The notes beneath the pieces were generated by a model. That model made no database searches. It was not told the DNA's origin and saw only the letters and a list, made by a program, of their open reading frames with translations. From NCBI GenBank assembly GCA_003224515.1, contig QHZC01000103.1, positions 1,896 to 9,320 of the forward strand: a DNA stretch of 7,425 bases, in the 5' to 3' direction. This document shows positions 1 through 6,707 of the stretch, in pieces. Positions within the stretch are counted from its first letter, which is position 1; every line of letters starts with the position of its first letter. This stretch comes from Acidobacteriota bacterium (lineage in GTDB: Bacteria > Acidobacteriota > Terriglobia > Acidiferrales > UBA7541). A program made the translations under genes and the position numbers.

Positions 1-1221
1 GTGGATGCGACGCGTTCGAGCGGCCTTTTCGGGCGTCAGAGCTTCAGCACTTCCGCGCTATGGTTTGATTATGACCGGGATGGCTCGCTGGATCTTTTCG
101 TCTGTAATTATGTGCGCTGGTCGCCCCAGCACGATGTCTTTTGCAGCCTCGATGGTTCGCATAAATCGTACTGCACGCCGGAGGCGTATCGCGGGGACAC
201 GTGCTGGCTCTTCCACAATCGCGGCAACGGAACTTTCGAAGACGTAACGGCAACCAGCGGCATTTTTGACAGCAGCTCAAAATCCCTCGGAGTGGCGATG
301 CTCGACTACGATCAGGATGGCTGGCCGGATCTGTTGGTAGCCAACGACACGCAACCCAATAAGCTGTACCGTAATTTGAAGAACGGGAAGTTTAAGGATG
401 TCGCGGTGGAGGCCGGCCTGGCGTTCAGCACGGAAGGAAAAGCACGTGCAGGCATGGGCGTCGACACCGGAGATTTCGATGGTTCGGGGAAACCCGGCGT
501 GGCCATCACCAACTTCGACAATGAAATGATCGGTCTGTATCGTGCTAGCGCCCCGGGAGTTTTCGACGACGTGTCCATTCCATCCGGCATCGGGGCTGCT
601 TCGCGCAACTCGCTCGGCTTCGGCTGCTCCTTCCTTGACGCTGATCTCGACGGTTTTCTGGACCTCGCCGTTGCCAACGGCCACATTGACGAAACCGTTC
701 GAAACATACGCGGCAACGTCGGCTACGCGCAACCTCCACAACTTTTTCTGAATCAAGGCGGCGGAAAATTCCGCGACATGGCCGACCAAGTTGGCGGAGG
801 TTTCGAAACTCCCAAGGTCGGCCGTGGCCTCGCCTGCGGCGATTTCGACCGCGACGGTGACTCGGACATCCTCTTGACCACCAACAATGGGCCAGCGTAC
901 TTATACCGGAACGATCAAGAAGGGCATTCTCGGAGTATTCGATTTCACCTGAGGGGTACGAAGTCGAATCGCGAGGCCATCGGCTCGTTGGTGCGCATTT
1001 TCTACCAGGGGCAATCGCAATCGAGGATGGTCCGGGGGGGCTCCAGCTATCTTTCTCAGTCGGAATTGCCGGTAACGTTTGGCCTCGGCTTGCGCGATAA
1101 AATCGACCGTGTGGTGATTGACTGGCCTAGCGGGCGCAGCGAGGAGTACAAAGACCTGCGAGCCGAAAGAACCTACAACTGTTTGGAAACAAATGGGATA
1201 GATGTACAGTCTGGCTTCTAG
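1..1221 (+). CDS. FG-GAP/VCBS repeat protein with C-terminal ASPIC/UnbV domain (CRTAC1-like), 5'-truncated by the window
   Basis: This is the C-terminal 406 residues of a probably exported beta-propeller protein. Calcium-binding-type FG-GAP loops (DxDxDG) are visible at about residues 23 (DYDRDGSLD), 102 (DYDQDGWPD), 158 (DFDGSGKP, degenerate), 213 (DADLDGFLD) and 281 (DFDRDGDSD). An ASPIC/UnbV domain follows from about residue 312 to 397, with the LRGTKSNR, GGSSYLSQSE and DWPSG (W375) signatures. It aligns end to end with the complete paralogue at 4910-6625, whose equivalent region starts near residue 158. The true start and the first two propeller blades therefore lie upstream, and the GTG at position 1 is probably an internal Val codon. 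Two cysteines in FCSLDGSHKSYCTPE are shared with the paralogue and could form a disulfide in the exported protein. The stop is TAG at 1219, followed by a strong terminator. Family members are secreted or surface proteins of unknown biochemical role; substrate and partner are not evident. Confidence 0.9.
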   Translation: MDATRSSGLFGRQSFSTSALWFDYDRDGSLDLFVCNYVRWSPQHDVFCSLDGSHKSYCTPEAYRGDTCWLFHNRGNGTFEDVTATSGIFDSSSKSLGVAMLDYDQDGWPDLLVANDTQPNKLYRNLKNGKFKDVAVEAGLAFSTEGKARAGMGVDTGDFDGSGKPGVAITNFDNEMIGLYRASAPGVFDDVSIPSGIGAASRNSLGFGCSFLDADLDGFLDLAVANGHIDETVRNIRGNVGYAQPPQLFLNQGGGKFRDMADQVGGGFETPKVGRGLACGDFDRDGDSDILLTTNNGPAYLYRNDQEGHSRSIRFHLRGTKSNREAIGSLVRIFYQGQSQSRMVRGGSSYLSQSELPVTFGLGLRDKIDRVVIDWPSGRSEEYKDLRAERTYNCLETNGIDVQSGF

Positions 1222-1335
1222 TGCTTTTGCATTATTGCCAGCCTCGGCGGCAATTGCCTATAACTGTGCCCACAAGCAGTATCGCCTCCGGCCTCGCCAG
1301 TTCCTGGCTTGCTTCGGGGCACCCCAAACTGAATT

Positions 1336-1374
1336 GCGGCCGGATGCTACCTAGCCATCCGGCCGCTGTTTTTA
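1336..1374 (+). terminator. Intrinsic terminator after the upstream FG-GAP/ASPIC gene
   Basis: A perfect 11-bp GC-rich stem, GCGGCCGGATG (1336-1346) with CATCCGGCCGC (1356-1366), encloses a 9-nt loop and is followed by TGTTTTTA. This is a textbook rho-independent terminator 115 bp after the stop codon. It separates the upstream FG-GAP gene from the cytochrome operon, or could act as an attenuator if there is read-through. The rest of the 1222-1402 gap holds only a weaker hairpin at 1234-1254 and no promoter I can support. Confidence 0.85.
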
Positions 1375-1394
1375 TAGCCGCAAACCGCGCCCGC

Positions 1395-1402
1395 AGGTGG
1401 AG
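1395..1402 (+). promoter_or_regulatory. Shine-Dalgarno site that sets the cytochrome gene start
   Basis: AGGTGGAG lies directly before tandem ATG codons at 1403 and 1406. An in-frame GTG at 1397 would lie inside this site and has no purine-rich site of its own, so translation most likely begins at 1403 or 1406. Spacing from AGGTGG favours 1406 slightly; the choice changes the protein by one residue. Confidence 0.6.
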
Positions 1403-4294
1403 ATGATGCAAATTGGCTTTATAAAGCGGTGGTTATCACGAATCCTGGTTGCGCTGGCAGGCAGCGCGGTTTACCTGTACGGATATCCCTCGGCCACGAT
1501 CTCTTACTTTGTTATGGATTTGTTCCATGTCGCAACCGGAATTGTCTTTACGATTCTTCTCCTTTTTTACGTTGTACGCTTGCTCCCCCGCGAAACACTG
1601 CTGGCCCGCGTGGGCTGGCTACTGCTGACTGTGGGAGCGCTTCTCGGAATCGTCTTGGTGAAAATCGGCACGCCCCTTCGGCTGAGGCCGTGGTTGTATG
1701 CGCATATTATGCTGTCTGTTCTCGGCGCGCTCTTCCTGGCAACCTCATGGCTCATTTCAAATGGGTGGCTCGGTCGAAGCACCACTCGGCGCGGCTTAGG
1801 ATTTGCCGCGCTGACGCTGCTGACGGTGGGCACCGCGGCCGGAACGTGGTGGACGCGCGAGGTCGCTTGGAAAAACGCGAATCGCATCTCCAATCCGCTG
1901 ATGCCGCCGGAAACGATGGACAGCGAAGGCGACGGTCCTCGGGGGAAATTCTTCCCCAGCTCCGCGCAGACCAAACATGGCAGCAATATTCCCTCCCAGT
2001 ACTTCATGAAATCGGATGCCTGTCAGCGCTGCCATGCCGACATCTACAAGCAGTGGGACAGCTCGATGCATCATTTCTCTTCGTTCAATAACCAGTGGTA
2101 CCGGAAGAGCATCGAGTACATGCAGGAAGTCGCTGGCGTGCGCTCGTCCAAGTGGTGCGCCGGCTGCCACGATCCTGCATTGCTCTACAGCGGCTTGTTC
2201 GATACGCCTATCAAGCAGATCGTTGATCGTCCGGAAGCTCGCGCCGGCCTCGGCTGCCTGATGTGCCACAGCATTGTGCAAGTGAAGAGCACGATGGGCC
2301 AGGGTGACTTTTTCCTTGAATACCCGAAGCTCCATGAATTGGCGGCTAGCGAAAACCCGCTCGTCCGCAAGTTGCATGACTTCGTAGTACGCTTGAACCC
2401 GGAGCCGCACCGCCGCACCTTCCTGAAGCCGTTCATGCGCACGGACACCGCCGAGTTTTGCTCTTCGTGCCACAAGGTTCATTTGGATGTCCCGGTGAAT
2501 CATTACCGGTGGATTCGCGGCTTCAATGAATATGACAACTGGCAGGCCAGCGGCGTTTCCGGGCAGGGGGCGCGCGCCTTCTACTATCCGAAGTCGCCGA
2601 TGAATTGCGCCGATTGCCGCATGCCACAAGTTCCCTCGAACGATGACGGCAACGTCGACGGCCTCATCCATTCGCACCGCTTCCCCGGCGCGAACACGGC
2701 GGTACCCACGGCGAATCAGGACCAAGCGCAATACGAGTTCGCCAAAAACTTCCTGCAGGATAAACAACTGAGCCTCGATATTTTCGCGATCTCTCCAGCA
2801 GAGAAAGAAACTAACGCACCCGTGCGCAGCGAAATGGGAAAGCCGGAACTCTCGACGACTTTCGCCGTTGGCGAAGAATCTGATATTTCGCTGCCGAAAG
2901 GCCCGGCCGGGGAAGTCCGCCCCATCACCGCTCCCATCGATCGCACCGATGCGGCAGTGCGGCGGGGCGATGACGCCCGCGTGGATGTGGTTGTGCGTAC
3001 TCGCAAGGTCGGGCATTTCTTCCCCGGCGGCACGGTTGACGCTTTCGATGTTTGGCTTGAGCTGCAGGCCACGGATGAAAAGGGGCAGACGATTTTCTGG
3101 AGCGGAAAAGTGGAGAACGATGGCAAAGGCCCGGTCGAGCCTGGGGCGCACTTCTATCGTTCGCTGCAGATCGATGGGCACGGCAACCCCATCAACAAAC
3201 GAAACGCCTGGGCGACTCGGTCGGTTGTTTACGTCCATCTGATTCCTCCGGGCGCGGCGGACACGGCGCACTATCGTCTCCACATCCCGGAAAATGCGGG
3301 CGACAAAATCACATTGCACGCTCGGCTGAACTATCGCAAGTTCACCTGGTTCAAGACGCATTTCTCGTTTGCCGGGGTCGAAGCGGATAAAACCGGGCCG
3401 GGCGGCCTTGGTTCAGCAACCACACCTGATTACGATGACCGCAAGTGGGCGTTCAGCGGCGACACCTCGAAGGTGTCCGGCGACCTCAAAGCGATCCCCG
3501 ATCTCCCCATCATCGTCGTTGCCGAAGACACCAAGATTCTGCGCGTTCTTCCTCGAGCCGCTCCCGTTCCCCAACCCAAGACCGCCAGCACCAAAGAAGA
3601 CTGGACGCGGTGGAACGACTACGGGATCGGGCTCTTCTTGCAGGGCGATTTGAAAGCCGCCGCGGCGGCTTTCGAGAAAATCACGCAGGCGGATCCGCTG
3701 AATCCCGACGGCTGGACCAACACCGGCCGCGTTCTGGTGCAAGAGGGGGATACTGCGGGCGCGCGAAAAGTGCTAGAGAAATCATTGGCGATCGACGCGC
3801 GGCTTGCACGCACGAATTTCTTTTACGCCCGCGCTCTCAAAGAAGACGGTGAATACGACGGCGCGATTACTCACTTGCGGACCGTCCTTGAGCAGTTCCC
3901 GCGCGATCGTGTTGTGCGCAACGAGCTTGGCCGCGTTTTGTTTCTCGAAAAGCGCTACGCCGATGCCGTTAAGGAATTCGAGCAGACACTTTCCATTGAT
4001 CCCGAAGATCTGCAGGCACATTACAACCTGATGCTCTGCTACAACGGCCTGGGCGACGACGCTAAGGCGAACGAACACAAGGCGCGGTATCTGCGATTCA
4101 AGGCCGATGAATCGGCTCAGGCCATCACCGGGCCGTACCGCCAGACTCATCCCGAAGACAACAACGAGCGCCAGGCGATTCACGAGCACCTCAGCGTCAC
4201 GCTTCCACCGGCGCAAACCAAAAAGGCGATTGCGGCGCGGGCGTCAGTGCAAAGTGTAACCCGGGAGCGCGCCCGTCCCGGCGGTTCAAAATAA
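1403..4294 (+). CDS. Membrane-anchored multihaem cytochrome c with C-terminal TPR repeats
   Basis: The predicted protein has 963 residues and probably transfers electrons on the outer face of the cytoplasmic membrane. The N-terminus has four to five hydrophobic helices (about 14-28, 36-58, 70-88, 98-118 and 133-150). His42 and His101 lie in helices two and four, so a b-type haem is possible but unproven. Next come c-type haem sites CQRCH (207-211), CAGCH (252-256), CLMCH (285-289) and CSSCH (353-357), as in cytochrome c554-like proteins. A fifth site reads CADCR (402-406), with Arg in place of the axial His. A beta-rich region follows, including VGHFFPGG (His538), whose histidine could ligate a haem. 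Five TPR units span about 737-902 and suggest a protein-binding role. The C-terminal tail is basic and low in complexity. The frame is clean throughout. It is the first gene of a likely operon with the selenoprotein (37 bp downstream) and the CRTAC-like gene. Redox partner and substrate are unknown. Confidence 0.88.
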   Translation: MMQIGFIKRWLSRILVALAGSAVYLYGYPSATISYFVMDLFHVATGIVFTILLLFYVVRLLPRETLLARVGWLLLTVGALLGIVLVKIGTPLRLRPWLYAHIMLSVLGALFLATSWLISNGWLGRSTTRRGLGFAALTLLTVGTAAGTWWTREVAWKNANRISNPLMPPETMDSEGDGPRGKFFPSSAQTKHGSNIPSQYFMKSDACQRCHADIYKQWDSSMHHFSSFNNQWYRKSIEYMQEVAGVRSSKWCAGCHDPALLYSGLFDTPIKQIVDRPEARAGLGCLMCHSIVQVKSTMGQGDFFLEYPKLHELAASENPLVRKLHDFVVRLNPEPHRRTFLKPFMRTDTAEFCSSCHKVHLDVPVNHYRWIRGFNEYDNWQASGVSGQGARAFYYPKSPMNCADCRMPQVPSNDDGNVDGLIHSHRFPGANTAVPTANQDQAQYEFAKNFLQDKQLSLDIFAISPAEKETNAPVRSEMGKPELSTTFAVGEESDISLPKGPAGEVRPITAPIDRTDAAVRRGDDARVDVVVRTRKVGHFFPGGTVDAFDVWLELQATDEKGQTIFWSGKVENDGKGPVEPGAHFYRSLQIDGHGNPINKRNAWATRSVVYVHLIPPGAADTAHYRLHIPENAGDKITLHARLNYRKFTWFKTHFSFAGVEADKTGPGGLGSATTPDYDDRKWAFSGDTSKVSGDLKAIPDLPIIVVAEDTKILRVLPRAAPVPQPKTASTKEDWTRWNDYGIGLFLQGDLKAAAAAFEKITQADPLNPDGWTNTGRVLVQEGDTAGARKVLEKSLAIDARLARTNFFYARALKEDGEYDGAITHLRTVLEQFPRDRVVRNELGRVLFLEKRYADAVKEFEQTLSIDPEDLQAHYNLMLCYNGLGDDAKANEHKARYLRFKADESAQAITGPYRQTHPEDNNERQAIHEHLSVTLPPAQTKKAIAARASVQSVTRERARPGGSK

Positions 4295-4316
4295 TTCTCC
4301 GGATGATAGCCGGTTC

Positions 4317-4322
4317 AAGGAG
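4317..4322 (+). promoter_or_regulatory. Shine-Dalgarno site of the selenoprotein gene
   Basis: AAGGAG lies 9 nt before the ATG at 4332. It is the best ribosome binding site in the window and supports that start for the AhpD-like gene. The ATG at 4662, after the in-frame TGA, has only a weak purine stretch before it, which argues against an independent second gene. Confidence 0.75.
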
Positions 4323-4331
4323 CTGCGAAGA

Positions 4332-4898
4332 ATGACCTGGATCAAGACTGTTCGAATGGATGAAGACGACCGCGTCAGGATCGCGACGGAAGCGCAGCGC
4401 AAGCTCTATCCCATCGAATACGCTGCCCCGGTTCATCCTGTGAATGACGGCGAAACGTCGGGCATCGTGGCGAGCCATACGCTCCTCCCCAACGTGCTCT
4501 TCCATGCTTTCAGCACATTTGGTGCGCTCATGTCGCCGGATTTACCGCTCCAGCGGCATCAGCACGAAATGATCGCCACCATGGTTTCGTTAACGAATCG
4601 CTGCCACTATTGAATCGAGTCTCACGCAGAGTTTCTGCGTAGGGTCACGCTGGATGAAGCGATGGTCAATGCGCTGCGGAAGGACTATCGGACTGCGCTG
4701 ATCAGCGAGCAGGATCGTGCAATGCTGAACTACGTGGTGAAGCTGACAAAAGACGCGACGCAATGCGGCCCGGAAGATCATGTCAAGCTGCGCGCGGTTG
4801 GCTTTGACGATCGTGGCATTCTGCAGATCACGCTGATCGCGTCCTGGTTTAACTACATCAATCGCGCGGCCGATGCACTCGGCGTGGGCCGCGACTGA
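4332..4898 (+). CDS. AhpD/CMD-family peroxidase-related selenoprotein (UGA read as Sec at residue 94)
   Basis: Read through the TGA at 4611-4613, this frame encodes 188 residues, the usual length of peroxidase-related AhpD-like proteins of the carboxymuconolactone decarboxylase (CMD) superfamily. No other stop occurs. The N-terminal half contains GIVASHTLLPNVLFHAFSTF and the active-site helix HEMIATMVSLTNRCHY. After the TGA comes IESHAEFLRRVTLDEA, and the protein ends LIASWFNYINRAADALGV, a typical C-terminus for the family. The AhpD catalytic pattern is complete as E79-x11-C91-x2-U94-x3-H98, with Sec replacing the second Cys of CXXC. The family reduces hydroperoxides or disulfides through this dithiol; a Cys-Sec pair would form a selenenylsulfide and probably react faster. 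There is no signal peptide, so a cytoplasmic location is likely. A SECIS-like hairpin lies directly downstream. Alternatives are a nonsense-mutated pseudogene or a TGC-to-TGA sequencing error; both leave the hairpin and the exact Cys position to chance. Substrate and electron donor are unknown. Confidence 0.87.
4611..4613 (+). other. In-frame UGA, proposed selenocysteine codon (Sec94)
   Basis: The codons run TGC CAC TAT TGA, giving C-H-Y-U. AhpD-type proteins have Cys at this position (CXXC). Upstream and downstream halves are in the same frame and both match the same family, so no frameshift is needed. Confidence 0.87.
4621..4644 (+). promoter_or_regulatory. Bacterial SECIS-like hairpin
   Basis: ACGCAGA (4624-4630) pairs perfectly with TCTGCGT (4634-4640), closing a GUU triloop (4631-4633). 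Three more pairs (4621-4623 with 4642-4644, one of them G-U) may extend the stem past a bulged A4641. The loop begins 17 nt after the UGA and its first base is G. Known bacterial SECIS elements lie just downstream of UGA, with a small apical loop about 16-37 nt away and a conserved G in the first two loop positions. SelB would bind it to deliver Sec-tRNA. The element lies inside the coding sequence and also encodes active-site His98 at its base. Confidence 0.78.
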
Positions 4899-4909
4899 AA
4901 CTCGGGGGA

Positions 4910-6625
4910 ATGGTGAAGCGTTCGCTCGCGACAATTTTAGTTTTTGCCCTGGCAATAGTTCTGGTCGAACAAACCGGAATCGGAGCAACGCCGGAAAGCT
5001 CAGCGATTCAGTTCCGCGATGTCACGCAACAAGCCGGGCTGCAATTCGTTCACAACAATGGCGCTTTCGGAAAGAAATTTCTCCCCGAAACCATGGGACC
5101 GGGTGTAGCCTTCATCGACTACGACAACGACGGCTGGCCTGATATTTTTCTTGTGAACGACATGGACTGGCCCGGCCACATTCAGAAACACACGACCCCC
5201 AAGCTTTATCACAACAATCATGACGGCACGTTCACGGAGGTAACGCACAAGGCGGGATTGGACGCGAACATGTTTGGAATGGGCGTGGCCGTGGGCGACT
5301 ACGACAACGACGGATACGACGATCTTTTTGTCACTGCCTACGGCCAGAGCCGCCTTTTTCACAACAACGGCAACGGCACTTTCACGGATGTCACGCAAAA
5401 AACGGGCCTGCTGGGGCCCAAGGAGTTCAGCACCAGCGCGGCGTGGGTCGACTACGACAAGGACGGGCATCTGGACCTGGTGGTCGGCAACTATGTCCAG
5501 GGGGCGCCGGAGACGGACCTGTATTGCACGCTGGACGGCAAAAGCAAATCGTACTGCACGCCGGAATCCTACAAAGGAACTTCCGTTCGTCTCTGGCACA
5601 ATCGCGGCAACGGCACATTTGAAGACCTGACGCAAAAAGCGGGTCTCGGCGACCCCACCTCGAAGTCTCTCGGCATCGCCGTGCTCGATTTCGACAATGA
5701 CGGCTGGCCCGATCTTTTGTTTTCGAATGATACCCAGCCGAACAAGCTTTATCGCAATAACAGCAACGGCACGTTTACAGAAAAAGCGGTCGTCGCAGGA
5801 GTCGCTTTCAGCGAAGACGGCGTTGCCCGCGCAGGCATGGGCGTGGATGCGGCGGATTACGACCACTCGGGCTTCCCCAGCCTGTTGATCACCAATTTTG
5901 CCAACCAGATGCTCTCGCTGTATCACAATGAAGGAAAAGGACTCTTCGTCGACGAAGCTCCGCGCTCGGAGATCGGCCGCGCTTCGCTCCTCACACTCGG
6001 ATTCGGCTGCTTTTTCTTCGACTACGACCTCGACGGCTGGCCGGATGTCCTCGTCGCGAACGGCCACATCGATGCCGATATACAGCGTGTGCAGGCGAAC
6101 GTGAAATACGCCATGCCACCGCATCTGTTCCGCAACATCGGCAAAGGGAAATTCCAAGAGGTCACGAAGTCACTTGGCCAAGCTTTCGCCACTCCCCGAG
6201 TGGGGCGCGGCGCCGCCTATGCGGATTTCAATAACGACGGCCGCCTGGACTTACTGCTTTCCACCAACGGCGGCCCGGTGTATTTGTTTCGGAATGAAGC
6301 GCAGGGCGCCGCAGCCTTGAACCACAGTCTGCGCATCAAACTGACCGGTACAAAATCCAACCGCGACGGTATCGGTGCTACCGTACGATTGAGCGCAGGC
6401 GGCGAAACGCAGACGCAGATGCTGCGTAGCGGCTCCAGTTACCTCTCGGCGAGCGAACTCATTCTGACGTTTGGCCTGGCGCACAACGACAAGGCCGACA
6501 CGATCGAGATTCGCTGGCCCAGTGGTCAGGTCGATCGGCTTTCGAACGCGAACACGGGTCAAGCCCTGACGGTGACCGAAGGAAAAGGAATCACCGCATC
6601 CCGCGCCTACGGCAAGCAAAACTAA
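4910..6625 (+). CDS. Secreted FG-GAP/VCBS beta-propeller protein with ASPIC/UnbV domain (CRTAC1-like)
   Basis: This is a complete 571-residue exported protein. Residues 1-26 form a signal peptide: the basic start MVKR, a hydrophobic core, and a likely cut after GIGA. Seven FG-GAP-type loops start near residues 70 (DYDNDGWPD), 130 (DYDNDGYDD), 181 (DYDKDGHLD), 260 (DFDNDGWPD), 316 (DYDHSGFPS, degenerate), 371 (DYDLDGWPD) and 439 (DFNNDGRLD), which fits a seven-bladed, calcium-stabilised propeller. An ASPIC/UnbV domain spans about 474-556, with LTGTKSNRDGIGA, SGSSYLSASE and RWPSG (W536). The gene starts 11 bp after the selenoprotein stop and is probably translated from the same mRNA. Its ribosome site, GGGGGA, is very close to the ATG, so the in-frame GTG at 4913 (one residue later) is an alternative start. 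It is closely paralogous to the truncated gene at 1-1221, including the paired cysteines in YCTLDGKSKSYCTPE. Family function is not established; a surface binding or scaffold role is inference. Confidence 0.93.
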   Translation: MVKRSLATILVFALAIVLVEQTGIGATPESSAIQFRDVTQQAGLQFVHNNGAFGKKFLPETMGPGVAFIDYDNDGWPDIFLVNDMDWPGHIQKHTTPKLYHNNHDGTFTEVTHKAGLDANMFGMGVAVGDYDNDGYDDLFVTAYGQSRLFHNNGNGTFTDVTQKTGLLGPKEFSTSAAWVDYDKDGHLDLVVGNYVQGAPETDLYCTLDGKSKSYCTPESYKGTSVRLWHNRGNGTFEDLTQKAGLGDPTSKSLGIAVLDFDNDGWPDLLFSNDTQPNKLYRNNSNGTFTEKAVVAGVAFSEDGVARAGMGVDAADYDHSGFPSLLITNFANQMLSLYHNEGKGLFVDEAPRSEIGRASLLTLGFGCFFFDYDLDGWPDVLVANGHIDADIQRVQANVKYAMPPHLFRNIGKGKFQEVTKSLGQAFATPRVGRGAAYADFNNDGRLDLLLSTNGGPVYLFRNEAQGAAALNHSLRIKLTGTKSNRDGIGATVRLSAGGETQTQMLRSGSSYLSASELILTFGLAHNDKADTIEIRWPSGQVDRLSNANTGQALTVTEGKGITASRAYGKQN

Positions 6626-6654
6626 GCGATCCCGCGAAACTTCCTGGACTACCA

Positions 6655-6694
6655 ACAAAACGCCCGGGAATCGGCCGGGGGCGTCTTGTCTTGT
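6655..6694. terminator. Probable bidirectional terminator between convergent genes
   Basis: ACGCCC (6660-6665) pairs with GGGCGT (6679-6684), and GG (6666-6667) with CC (6675-6676), leaving a two-base bulge and a 7-nt loop. On the minus strand the stem is followed by TTTTGTT, a reasonable U-tract for the glutamine synthetase gene. On the plus strand it is followed by the weaker CTTGTCTTGTT, serving the CRTAC-like gene. It lies in the 82-bp gap between the two stop codons. Confidence 0.7.
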
Positions 6695-6707
6695 TAGAGA
6701 ACCATTT

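Noticed and set aside
1034..1040. Run of seven G in the upstream FG-GAP gene as a phase-variation or frameshift site
   Set aside because: The frame is intact and encodes the conserved GGSSYLS of the ASPIC/UnbV domain. One short tract is not enough evidence.
1234..1254. Hairpin ATTGCC...GGCAAT just after the upstream gene
   Set aside because: The stem is only 6 bp with no T-tract, and the strong terminator lies about 80 bp further on. No function can be assigned.
1796..3361. 521-residue open frame on the minus strand
   Set aside because: It lies antisense to the cytochrome gene, whose haem motifs and TPRs are unmistakable. The frame is rich in Arg/Ala/Val with no recognisable domain, as expected from GC-rich codon shadows.
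4332..4613. Truncated AhpD-like pseudogene ending in CHY-stop
   Set aside because: The only lesion is a TGA exactly at a redox Cys with a SECIS-like hairpin behind it, and the downstream frame is intact and conserved in pattern. Selenocysteine explains this better than decay, though a sequencing error cannot be ruled out here.
4662..4898. Separate small gene of 78 residues
   Set aside because: It is in the same frame as 4332-4613, lacks a good ribosome site, and encodes only the C-terminal half of the AhpD-like fold. It is the continuation past the Sec codon.
5000..6157. 385-residue open frame on the minus strand
   Set aside because: It is antisense to the repetitive FG-GAP coding sequence. 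Its repeated Val-rich segments are the reverse complement of DxDNDG codons.
5117..6250. Recurrent GAC-rich DNA motifs as a repeat array
   Set aside because: They are irregularly spaced codons for the DxDxDG calcium loops of the propeller blades, so the repetition is at the protein level, not a CRISPR or tandem DNA repeat.
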